64,000 bases of DNA from Desulfotignum sp032250905 (lineage in GTDB: Bacteria; Desulfobacterota; Desulfobacteria; Desulfobacterales; Desulfobacteraceae). The notes under the pieces were generated by a model, which was given only the letters and a program-made list of their open reading frames with translations, did no database searches and was not told where the DNA came from. Every line of letters starts with the position of its first letter. Position 1 is the first letter of the stretch. This document shows, in pieces, positions 1 to 7,134 of the stretch. The position numbers and the translations under genes were made by a program. The DNA is taken from positions 1 through 64,000 of the forward strand of contig JAVVEQ010000011.1 of NCBI GenBank assembly GCA_032250905.1. The letters are read 5' to 3'.

Positions 1-77
1 CCGATGTCTTTCTCCAGGACCGGGCCACAGCAGCCATGATGCGCCTGATGGACAAAATTGCCGGCAGGCCCCGGTGA
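1..77 (+). CDS. C-terminal end of an unidentified protein (truncated by window edge)
   Basis: An open frame enters from the left edge (codons in phase with position 3) and stops with TGA at 75-77. The 24 visible residues are basic and end in Gly-Arg-Pro-Arg. They are too few to assign a family. The stop lies 53 bases before the next start, on the same strand, so the two genes could be co-transcribed. Confidence 0.5.
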   Translation, partial: DVFLQDRATAAMMRLMDKIAGRPR

Positions 78-130
78 TCCGAATCAATGACAGCCTGAAC
101 CAGACCCATGACCCGGCAAAGGAGGAACCC

Positions 131-463
131 ATGCCTGATGACTGTCTTTTCTGTAAAATTGTCAACAAAGAAACCGACACCCGGTTTCTGTATGAAGACG
201 ACACCTATGTGGTGTTCAAGGATATCAAACCGGCAGCCCCTGTCCACCTGCTGCTGGTGCCCAAAACCCATATCCGCAGCATCAACGACCTGAAACCGGA
301 ACACCAGACCCTGGTGGGAGGCCTGTTTCATCTGGCCGCCAGAATGGCCAGAGAACACGAGGTGGACCGGTCCGGATACAAGCTGCTGTTCAATGTGGAG
401 CGGGGCGGGGGTCAGGTGATCTTTCACCTGCACCTGCACCTGATCGGCGGCTGGCAGCGGTGA
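131..463 (+). CDS. HIT-family nucleotide phosphohydrolase (HinT-like)
   Basis: This 110-residue protein has the layout of Hint-branch HIT proteins. An N-terminal CLFCKIV segment is followed by the PxAPVHLLLVPKTHI strand-turn, and the catalytic histidine triad HLHLHLIGGW sits near the C-terminus. The family hydrolyses phosphoramidates such as adenosine 5'-phosphoramidate or lysyl-AMP in the cytoplasm; the physiological substrate here cannot be read from sequence. The ATG at 131 is preferred because AAAGGAGG lies just upstream. A GTG further upstream in the same frame would add about 19 residues that do not look like the family. Length is normal. Confidence 0.9.
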   Translation: MPDDCLFCKIVNKETDTRFLYEDDTYVVFKDIKPAAPVHLLLVPKTHIRSINDLKPEHQTLVGGLFHLAARMAREHEVDRSGYKLLFNVERGGGQVIFHLHLHLIGGWQR

Positions 464-478
464 GAACCTGTTTTTTTA

Positions 479-507
479 TTGACAATCAGTAAAATACCCT
501 GTAGACA
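479..507 (+). promoter_or_regulatory. Candidate sigma-70 promoter for the Phe leader/aroF-pheA unit
   Basis: A perfect TTGACA at 479-484 is followed by a 17-base spacer and TAGACA at 502-507. The -10 box matches only half of the consensus. Initiation would fall near 514, about 30 bases before the leader-peptide ATG. Confidence 0.4.
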
Positions 508-543
508 GGGATCTTGTAGATATTAAATAACTGGAACACATCC

Positions 544-618
544 ATGCAACACAGGACCACACAATTTATATTTAATTTTGGACGCTTCTTCTTTTTTAGG
601 AGCGTTCATCCGGTGTAA
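544..618 (+). CDS. Phenylalanine-rich leader peptide (attenuator)
   Basis: A 24-codon reading frame, ATG 544 to TAA 616-618, encodes a peptide with seven phenylalanines. Three alternate with other residues (FIFNF) and four are consecutive (FFFF, residues 15-18). It is followed within 30 bases by a 14-bp GC-rich hairpin with a U-tract, then by a second terminator-like hairpin, and then by a phenylalanine-biosynthesis gene. This is the arrangement of pheL-type attenuators, in which ribosome stalling at Phe codons under low charged tRNA-Phe prevents terminator formation. The Shine-Dalgarno is weak (TGGAAC). The sequence is unrelated in detail to E. coli pheL, so the function is inferred from composition and position. 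Confidence 0.7.
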   Translation: MQHRTTQFIFNFGRFFFFRSVHPV

Positions 619-619
619 T

Positions 620-649
620 GCTTTATTAGTTAATTGAGAAGAATAAAGC
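620..649 (+). promoter_or_regulatory. Alternative hairpin overlapping terminator arm
   Basis: GCTTTATT (620-627) is perfectly complementary to AATAAAGC (642-649). The right arm shares five bases with the left arm of the strong hairpin at 645-682, so the two cannot both form completely. In addition, the bases TTCTTCT within the Phe codons can pair with AGAAGAA just before 643. These are candidate pause or antiterminator pairings; which one operates cannot be decided by eye. Confidence 0.4.
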
Positions 650-690
650 CCCGGGTGGACACAATGAACCACCCGGGGCTTTTGTATTTT
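645..690 (+). terminator. Strong intrinsic terminator hairpin (attenuator, first hairpin)
   Basis: The arms 645-658 and 669-682 are perfectly complementary over 14 bp (core GCCCCGGGTGG), with a 10-base loop. They are followed by a T-rich run through 690. The hairpin lies 26 bases after the leader-peptide stop and before aroF-pheA, so read-through is needed for expression of the gene downstream. Confidence 0.8.
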
Positions 691-730
691 AAAGGGCTTC
701 GGGAAAAAATCCTGAAGCCCTTTTGTTTTT
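691..730 (+). terminator. Second intrinsic terminator hairpin (attenuator)
   Basis: The arms 691-703 and 711-723 pair over 13 bp with one G-U, closing a 7-base A-rich loop. TTTTGTTTTT follows directly. The AAGCCC in the right arm is also complementary to GGGCTT in the right arm of the first hairpin, so alternative folds between the two hairpins are possible. Tandem terminators this close to a start codon point to regulated read-through rather than simple end-of-gene termination. Confidence 0.75.
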
Positions 731-785
731 TACAGGCAGGAAACACCCCGCAACGGGCTGCCATTACCACAAGGAGAAAACAGAC

Positions 786-2654
786 ATGAAACTTGTTCTG
801 GACAGACAGATCACACCGGATCAGGAGGCCGGTATTCAAACCCTGCTGGCGCAGGACGGCTGTGTCAGCTGCAGAATCACGGACGCCGGTCAAAAAGTGA
901 TCGGCATTGTAAAAAAGGGCACCAGAAAACCGGGTGAGTATCTGGGTGTGCCGGGCATTGCTCAGGCAGTGCCTGTTTCCACGGCCCATAAACTGGTGAG
1001 CCGGGAATTCAAGACCGAAGACACCCGGGTCACCATCAACAACGTGGTGGTGGGCGGGGACCGTATCGTGGTGATTGCCGGTCCCTGTGCCGTGGAAAGC
1101 CTGGACCAGGCCATGACCATCGCCAGACAGGTCAAGCGCTACGGGGCCGTGCTGTTCCGTGGCGGGGCGTACAAACCCCGGTCTTCTCCTTATTCGTTCC
1201 AGGGACTGGAAGAGGAAGGCCTGAAAATCCTGGCAAGGGTCCGGGAGGAGACCGGCCTGGGTGTGGTCACGGAGATGACTTCCCCTTCCCAGGCGGATCT
1301 GATGGAAAAATATGTGGATGCGGTCCAGATCGGTGCCAGGAACATGCAGAATTTCGAACTCCTCAAATGTGCGGGAAAAATGAAAAAACCGGTGGTGCTC
1401 AAAAGGGGGTTGGCCGCCACTATCCAGGAATGGCTGATGTCCGCCGAATACATCGCTGCCGGAGGCAACACCGACATCATTCTGTGCGAGCGGGGGATCC
1501 GGACCTTTGAACCCTATACCCGCAATACCCTGGACCTGTCCGCCATCCCGGTGCTCAAGCAGCTTACCCACCTTCCCATTGTCATCGATCCAAGCCATGC
1601 CACCGGAATCCGGGAAAAGGTCAGTCCCATGGCCAGAGCTGCCGTAGCCGCCGGGGCCGATGCCCTGATGATAGAGGTGCACCATGATCCGGACAACGCC
1701 TTGTCCGACGGGCCCCAGAGTCTGTATCCGGCACAGTTCGGCAGGCTGATGCGCGATATTTATACCATTGCACCGGTGGTGGGCAAGCAGCTGGATTTTG
1801 ATTATCTGAAAAAAGCGGAACTGATCCAGGATCTGGATGTGAACGCCGTCAAAACCGCTGCATTTATCGGCGAGTTCGGGGCATACAGCCACAAGGCGGC
1901 CCTGTCCTATTTCGGGGATGATATCACACCGGTTCCCATGAAAGGGTTCAAAGATATTTTTGAAGCAGTGGCAGCGGGCAGGTCCGAGTATGGGGTGATT
2001 CCACTGGAAAACTCCTTGTCCGGCTCCATCCACGAGAATTTTGACCTGCTCCAGGAATACGACCTGAAAATCATTGGTGAGATCGTCATGCGGATCCAGC
2101 ATGCACTGATCGCCCACAAAGGGGCGGTAAAGGACAATATCAAACAGGTGCTGGCACCACCCCCGGCACTGGCCCAGTGTTCAAACTACCTGGACCAGTA
2201 TCCCTGGATGGCGCGGATACCGGTGGCCGCTACGTCCCTTGCGGTCAAGCAGGTAAAGGATTCAGACGATACCGGTCTTGCGGCCATTGCGTCCACCATG
2301 GCGGCAAAGATTTTTGACATGCAGATCCTGGATGAATCCATCGAGGACGATCCCCGCAATTACACCCGGTTTGCCGTGATTGCCAGGGAATACAAAGGCC
2401 GCAAAAAAGTGCTCAAAACGTCTGTGATTTTTTCCACCGGCAACAAGCCCGGGGCTCTCTTTGAAGTGATGAAAATTTTCAGCGATTATGACATCAACCT
2501 GGTGAAACTGGAGTCCCGGCCCATTCACGGTAAACCCTGGGAATACATGTTCTATGCCGATCTGGAAGCGGATATTGAAAAAAAGGAACTGTCATCCGTG
2601 AGAACCCTGCTGGCAGAGAAAACAGAAACCTTCCGGGTGCTGGGTCGGTATTGA
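786..2654 (+). CDS. aroF-pheA: Fusion of DAHP synthase and prephenate dehydratase (with ACT domain)
   Basis: This bifunctional 622-residue enzyme joins the first step of the shikimate pathway to the committed step of phenylalanine synthesis. Residues 1-70 resemble the ferredoxin-like regulatory domain of type Ib DAHP synthases. The barrel follows, with IAGPCAVES near 97-105 and the KPRSSPYSFQG motif. A prephenate dehydratase domain starts near residue 355 (IGEFGAYSHKAAL) and has its TRF motif near 526. An ACT domain follows near 544-615, with the Phe-binding ESRP near 575. The ATG at 786 is chosen for the AAGGAG ten bases upstream; an upstream in-frame start would lie inside the terminator hairpin. 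The ACT domain suggests allosteric inhibition by Phe, in addition to the attenuator. Confidence 0.93.
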   Translation: MKLVLDRQITPDQEAGIQTLLAQDGCVSCRITDAGQKVIGIVKKGTRKPGEYLGVPGIAQAVPVSTAHKLVSREFKTEDTRVTINNVVVGGDRIVVIAGPCAVESLDQAMTIARQVKRYGAVLFRGGAYKPRSSPYSFQGLEEEGLKILARVREETGLGVVTEMTSPSQADLMEKYVDAVQIGARNMQNFELLKCAGKMKKPVVLKRGLAATIQEWLMSAEYIAAGGNTDIILCERGIRTFEPYTRNTLDLSAIPVLKQLTHLPIVIDPSHATGIREKVSPMARAAVAAGADALMIEVHHDPDNALSDGPQSLYPAQFGRLMRDIYTIAPVVGKQLDFDYLKKAELIQDLDVNAVKTAAFIGEFGAYSHKAALSYFGDDITPVPMKGFKDIFEAVAAGRSEYGVIPLENSLSGSIHENFDLLQEYDLKIIGEIVMRIQHALIAHKGAVKDNIKQVLAPPPALAQCSNYLDQYPWMARIPVAATSLAVKQVKDSDDTGLAAIASTMAAKIFDMQILDESIEDDPRNYTRFAVIAREYKGRKKVLKTSVIFSTGNKPGALFEVMKIFSDYDINLVKLESRPIHGKPWEYMFYADLEADIEKKELSSVRTLLAEKTETFRVLGRY

Positions 2655-2668
2655 TACCTTGAATGAGG

Positions 2669-3316
2669 CTATCCCTTACGGATGGGAACAATGATGATTT
2701 CAACCCGGCGGTTCATGGCATGATCTGAGGATATGGGGCGGGATTCCCCATACCCCACCGCCTTGATCCGCCGGGCCATCACCCCGTTGTTGATCAATTC
2801 GTTTTTGACGGCATCCGCCCGTTTTTCCGAAAGCACCTGGTTGTATTCATCCGACCCCCGGGTGTCGGTGTGTCCGCCCACCTCGATGGTGGTCTGGGGA
2901 TATTTGTTCAGGATATCGGCCATCCGTTCCAGTTCGGCATAGGCCCCTGGTTTCAATTCACTGGAGTCATAGTCGAAAAAAGCTTCACCCCTGAACGTGG
3001 CCCGAAGGATATCCTCGTCCCGGGCGACACTGGCGGATTCCGAGGCAGCCACGGCATTGCGCAGGTCCTGTTCCTGCATATCCATATAACGACCCACCTG
3101 GTTGCCGGCCAGTCCGCCTAAAGCCGCACCGATGCCGGCCCCGATCAGGGTGGATTCCGTGTCTCCTCCAATCACCTGTCCCAGTGCCGCGCCAACCCCG
3201 GCCCCGACCCCGGCCCCCACTGCTGTACCGCGATCCTGCCGGGTCTGGGTGGTGGCACAGGAAAATAAACCGGCACTCAAAACAAAGATACAAACGATCA
3301 TACATATTTTTTTCAT
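2669..3316 (-). CDS. OmpA-family peptidoglycan-associated lipoprotein
   Basis: This 215-residue envelope protein starts with a lipoprotein signal peptide ending in the lipobox LFSC, so the mature protein starts at Cys about residue 20. A glycine/alanine-rich glycine-zipper stretch (repeated GAGVGAG, GAGIGAALGG) follows near residues 30-75. The C-terminal OmpA domain binds peptidoglycan and shows GHTDTRGSDEYNQVLSEKRA and the closing NRRVEI. The layout matches YiaD-type lipoproteins that link outer membrane and cell wall. An upstream in-frame start would add 16 polar residues before the signal peptide and is rejected. It is convergent with aroF-pheA, the stops being only 15 bases apart. Confidence 0.9.
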   Translation of the reverse strand: MKKICMIVCIFVLSAGLFSCATTQTRQDRGTAVGAGVGAGVGAALGQVIGGDTESTLIGAGIGAALGGLAGNQVGRYMDMQEQDLRNAVAASESASVARDEDILRATFRGEAFFDYDSSELKPGAYAELERMADILNKYPQTTIEVGGHTDTRGSDEYNQVLSEKRADAVKNELINNGVMARRIKAVGYGESRPISSDHAMNRRVEIIIVPIRKG

Positions 3317-3457
3317 GGATCTGGCACTCCCTGTTTTCTGGTTCAAATAATTGAATGATACCATGGAGCCCGGGGCCGGTTCAATGGTAATTTCCCGTCG
3401 AAGATTTCAACGGGCTGAAAATACGGGAAACGGACAGGCACTCGATGAACTGATCCG

Positions 3458-4510
3458 CTATTCAGTTTCTTCGGGTGTGTTGAAATCGCGGATGAAGATC
3501 TGCCAGAATGCAACAAACAATGCCGCCAGCAGAGGGCCAATGACGAATCCGTTGATGCCGAACAGGGCAAATCCGCCCAGGGTGGACAAAAGAACAAGGT
3601 AATCCGGCAGTTTGGTATCTCTGCCCACCAGGATGGGCCGCAGAAAATTGTCCACCAGGCCGATCACACCGGCCCCGAAGCCAGTGAGAACCAGCCCCTG
3701 AATCCAGCTGCCCGTTGCAAACAGATAGACGGCCACCGGTGCCCACACCAGTCCGGCCCCCACCATGGGAATCAATGACAGCAGTGTCATGATCACCCCC
3801 CACAGCAGAGGCGCCGGAATTCCCAGTATCCAGAAAATTATTCCGCCCAGGCTGCCCTGAATGGCTGCCACCACCAGATTTCCCTTGACCGTGGCCCGGG
3901 TGACTTCGGCAAATTTGGAAAACAACAGGTGTTCCCGTTCATCTCCAAGGGGCAGTGCCCGGACCAGCAGGTCCACCAGTCTGTTTCCGTCTTTGAGCAT
4001 GAAAAAGGCCAGATACAGCATCAATCCGAGGCTGACAAACCATTGAGCCGCATCCTGGCCGAACTGCACCGCGTTCTGGGCAATGTACTGACTGACCGAG
4101 ATGGCCGCATTGGACAGCTGGGACTTGAAGGTGGCCAGATCCAGGTTGAACCGGTCCATCAGGTTCTGAATGGCCGGAAATGCCTGGCGGATTTGTTCGA
4201 TGAGCTGCCCCACATTGATGTCACCGCTTTGCAGGCGCTGATACAGGGCCGCGCCTTCCTGAAAAAAAGACACCGTCACAAACAGGGTGGGGACCACGCC
4301 GATGGCGAAGACCACCACCAGGGTGGATAGCGTTGCAAATGTGGCCCGATGGTTCCATAATTTCAAAAACCGCTGCTGTAGCGGAGAGAACACCAGCCCG
4401 ATGACACAGGCCCAGAAAACGGCGCCGAAAAATGGTTTGAGCAGGTAGAAAAACAGGGCGGTCACCAGGACCAGCATGGCCAGAAATGTGCCTTGTTCCA
4501 GTTTTTTCAT
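3458..4510 (-). CDS. AI-2E family / PerM-type transporter
   Basis: This 350-residue polytopic membrane protein has about eight predicted hydrophobic spans in the AI-2E/PerM pattern. A pair sits at the N-terminus (FYLLKPFFGAVFWACVIG), a long soluble segment runs roughly from 80 to 150, and the C-terminal cluster includes the family-typical LIPMVGAGLVW and GFVIGPLLAALFVAFW. Family members export small molecules or act as Na+/H+ antiporters; the substrate is not readable here. Its ATG overlaps the stop of the upstream EamA gene by four bases, so the two are translationally coupled. Confidence 0.87.
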   Translation of the reverse strand: MKKLEQGTFLAMLVLVTALFFYLLKPFFGAVFWACVIGLVFSPLQQRFLKLWNHRATFATLSTLVVVFAIGVVPTLFVTVSFFQEGAALYQRLQSGDINVGQLIEQIRQAFPAIQNLMDRFNLDLATFKSQLSNAAISVSQYIAQNAVQFGQDAAQWFVSLGLMLYLAFFMLKDGNRLVDLLVRALPLGDEREHLLFSKFAEVTRATVKGNLVVAAIQGSLGGIIFWILGIPAPLLWGVIMTLLSLIPMVGAGLVWAPVAVYLFATGSWIQGLVLTGFGAGVIGLVDNFLRPILVGRDTKLPDYLVLLSTLGGFALFGINGFVIGPLLAALFVAFWQIFIRDFNTPEETE

Positions 4511-5415
4511 TGTTGATCTCTTTTATGGTTTGAGGAGGATGGCCTTTTCGGCGATGCCAGATACCCGGCTGCAATGGATGCCCCGATGATGAGGCTGCCG
4601 CCGGTCAGGGTGGACATCGCAGGAATTTCTTTTAAAAGGAAAAATGCCAGCACAATACCATAGACCGGTTCCAGCCCGGTGATCACCGACGCGGTCTGGG
4701 CCCGGATCTGTTTGAGGGAACTGATGAACAGGGTATGGGACAGGGCCGTGCATACCACCCCCAAAAAAATCAGGGCCGGCAGATCGGTTGCCGCCGGTGC
4801 CCGGGGCTGGATCAGAATGACCGGAATCACCAGGCACAGGGCCGCAAACAGATTTTGATAAAATGCAACAGCCACCGGATCTGACATCTGTACATTTTTG
4901 CGGTTGACCAGGGCCAGAATGGCAAAGGTCAGGCCGGACAGGATGCCATAGAATCCCCCCAGGGTGATCTGGTTGGACAGATCGGGTTCCGGGATGACCA
5001 GGCAGATGCCCGAGAATACAACCACGGCCGTCAGGATATCCCGCCGGTCTAAAGGTTCTTTGAATACCAGCGGCTCCATGAACGTGACAAACAAAGGAAA
5101 AGTGGAAAAAGTCACCAGACCCACAGCCACGCTGGAGACCTGTATCGACAGAAAGAAAAAAACCCAGTGAACCGCCAGCAGAGCCCCCTGAAGGATGAAC
5201 AGGCCGGTGGACTGTCCCGGGATGCCAGACAGCCGGGTGCCGGAAATTAACCGGGCATAAATGCCTAATGTAAGGGCAGCAAACACGGTTCGTCCCAGAA
5301 CGATATACAAAGGGCTGGCATTGATGAATTTTCCGAACAGGCCGGACAGGCCGAACAACAGCACCGCACTGTGGATCAAGAACAATGGGTGGGCCGCCGG
5401 TCCGGATCGTCTCAT
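4507..5415 (-). CDS. EamA (DMT superfamily) metabolite exporter
   Basis: This 302-residue inner-membrane protein has ten hydrophobic segments and two EamA repeats. The first begins LIHSAVLLFGLSGLFGKFI. The second begins near residue 150 (GGFYGILSGLTFAILALVNRK) and ends in the family-typical GLEPVYGIVLAFFLLKEIP. Members export amino acids or related metabolites. It lies between ettA and the AI-2E gene, 17 bases after the ettA stop, so it probably belongs to the same minus-strand transcript. Confidence 0.88.
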   Translation of the reverse strand: MRRSGPAAHPLFLIHSAVLLFGLSGLFGKFINASPLYIVLGRTVFAALTLGIYARLISGTRLSGIPGQSTGLFILQGALLAVHWVFFFLSIQVSSVAVGLVTFSTFPLFVTFMEPLVFKEPLDRRDILTAVVVFSGICLVIPEPDLSNQITLGGFYGILSGLTFAILALVNRKNVQMSDPVAVAFYQNLFAALCLVIPVILIQPRAPAATDLPALIFLGVVCTALSHTLFISSLKQIRAQTASVITGLEPVYGIVLAFFLLKEIPAMSTLTGGSLIIGASIAAGYLASPKRPSSSNHKRDQQ

Positions 5416-5432
5416 GGCTATCGGGCAGGCAT

Positions 5433-7115
5433 CTACCGGGTCAGCTGGCGGTATTTGATACGGGTGGGTGCGTCCGCTTTGATACCCAGCCGCTTTTTGC
5501 GGTCCTTTTCATAATCGGAGTAGGCCCCGTCAAACATCAGGGTGCGGCTGTCTCCTTCAAAGGCCAGGATATGGGTGGCGATGCGGTCTAAAAACCACCG
5601 GTCATGGCTGATGATCACGGCACAGCCGGCAAAATTTTCCAATGCTTCTTCAAGGGCCCGCATGGTGTTGACATCCAGGTCATTGGTGGGCTCGTCCAGA
5701 AGCAGGACATTGGCTTCCTGCTGGAGCATGCATGCCATGTGTGCCCGGTTGCGCTCCCCGCCGGACAGGTCCGCCACCTTTTTCTGCTGGTCTGTACCGG
5801 AAAAATTGAATTTGCCCACATAAGCCCGGGCGTTGATGTCCCTTCCTCCGATGATCAATGTTTCATTGCCCCCGGAGATCACTTCAAAAATGGTTTTGTC
5901 CGGATCCAGGGAATCCCGGTCCTGGTCCACATAGGCCAGTTTTACACTCTGGCCCAGTTCGATCTTTCCGGCATCCGGCGTTTCCCTGCCGGTGATCATG
6001 TTGAACAGGGTGGTTTTACCGGCACCGTTGGGGCCAATCACGCCCACGATGGCACCGGGTGGAATGACAAAACTCATGTCTTGAACCAGCAGCTTGTCTT
6101 CAAACGCTTTGGTTACATGGTCCGCTACAATTACTTTGTCCCCCAGCCGGGGTCCGGGTGGAATGAAAATTTCCATTTCCTTTTCCTGCTCGCCGGCATC
6201 TTTTTTGAGCAGGTCTTCATATGCCTTGATCCGGGCCTTGGATTTGGACCGCCGGCCTTTGGGGGACAGGTGGATCCATTCCAGTTCGCGCTCCAGGGTT
6301 TTCCGGCGCTTGCTCTCACCCTTCTGCTCAATGGCCAGCCGTTTTGCTTTCTGTTCCAGCCAGGAGGAGTAGTTGCCTTTCCAGGGAATGCCTTCGCCCC
6401 GGTCCAGTTCCAGGATCCAGCCGGCCACGTTGTCCAGAAAATACCGGTCATGGGTTACCGCGATGATGGTGCCCTCGTAGCGGTTCAGGTGTTCTTCCAG
6501 CCAGGACACAGATTCCGCATCCAGGTGGTTGGTGGGCTCGTCCAGCAAAAGGATGTCCGGCCTGGACAGAAGAAGCCGGCACAATGCCACACGCCGTTTC
6601 TCCCCGCCTGAGATTACGTTCACCCGGGTCTCTTCGGGCGGACACCTGAGCGCATCCATGGCCATTTTCAGCCGGGCGTCCAGGTCCCAGGCTTCCAGGT
6701 GATCCAGCTGCTCCTGGATTTTTCCCTGCCGTTCAATCAGCCGGTCCATCTCTTTTTCTGACATGGGCTCCGCAAACTGTTCGGAAATTCTTTCATATTC
6801 CGCCAACAGATCCACGGTGTCCTGGACCCCTTCTTCCACCACTTCCCGTACGGTTTTGCCGGAGTCCACCAAAGGCTCCTGCTCCAGGAATCCAATGGTA
6901 TAGCCTTTGGACAAAATGGTTTCACCGGTGAATTCCGTGTCTTTCCCTGCCATGATTCTGAGCAGCGAGCTTTTGCCGGAGCCGTTGAGGCCCAGGACGC
7001 CGATCTTGGCCCCGTAGAAATAGGACAGCGAAATATCCTTGAGCACCTGGCGCTTGCCATGGAACTTGCTCACATTAATCATGGAATAGATCACTTTTTT
7101 GGTATCTTCGGTCAT
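5433..7115 (-). CDS. ettA: Energy-dependent translational throttle protein EttA (ABC-F)
   Basis: This 560-residue ABC-F ATPase has two nucleotide-binding domains and no membrane spans. Walker A motifs are GLNGSGKSS and GPNGAGKTT. Signature motifs are SGGEKRRVALCRLL and SGGERNRAHMACML, each followed by a LLLDEPTN Walker B. The arm insertion characteristic of EttA sits in the first domain, and the linker is rich in Lys/Arg (ERELEWIHLSPKGRRSKSKAR). EttA binds the ribosomal E site and gates entry into elongation according to the ATP/ADP ratio. Length equals that of the E. coli protein. The start is an ATG with GGAG upstream. Confidence 0.95.
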   Translation of the reverse strand: MTEDTKKVIYSMINVSKFHGKRQVLKDISLSYFYGAKIGVLGLNGSGKSSLLRIMAGKDTEFTGETILSKGYTIGFLEQEPLVDSGKTVREVVEEGVQDTVDLLAEYERISEQFAEPMSEKEMDRLIERQGKIQEQLDHLEAWDLDARLKMAMDALRCPPEETRVNVISGGEKRRVALCRLLLSRPDILLLDEPTNHLDAESVSWLEEHLNRYEGTIIAVTHDRYFLDNVAGWILELDRGEGIPWKGNYSSWLEQKAKRLAIEQKGESKRRKTLERELEWIHLSPKGRRSKSKARIKAYEDLLKKDAGEQEKEMEIFIPPGPRLGDKVIVADHVTKAFEDKLLVQDMSFVIPPGAIVGVIGPNGAGKTTLFNMITGRETPDAGKIELGQSVKLAYVDQDRDSLDPDKTIFEVISGGNETLIIGGRDINARAYVGKFNFSGTDQQKKVADLSGGERNRAHMACMLQQEANVLLLDEPTNDLDVNTMRALEEALENFAGCAVIISHDRWFLDRIATHILAFEGDSRTLMFDGAYSDYEKDRKKRLGIKADAPTRIKYRQLTR

Positions 7116-7134
7116 ACCGTCTCCTTGACAGAAA

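Noticed and set aside
630..2117. A 495-codon open frame antisense to aroF-pheA
   Set aside because: It lies wholly opposite a well-supported gene and its translation is Gly/His/Pro-rich without any domain, as expected of an antisense shadow in GC-biased codons.
5604..6611. A 335-codon open frame opposite ettA
   Set aside because: It is an antisense shadow of the conserved ABC-F gene, with no domain and low-complexity composition.
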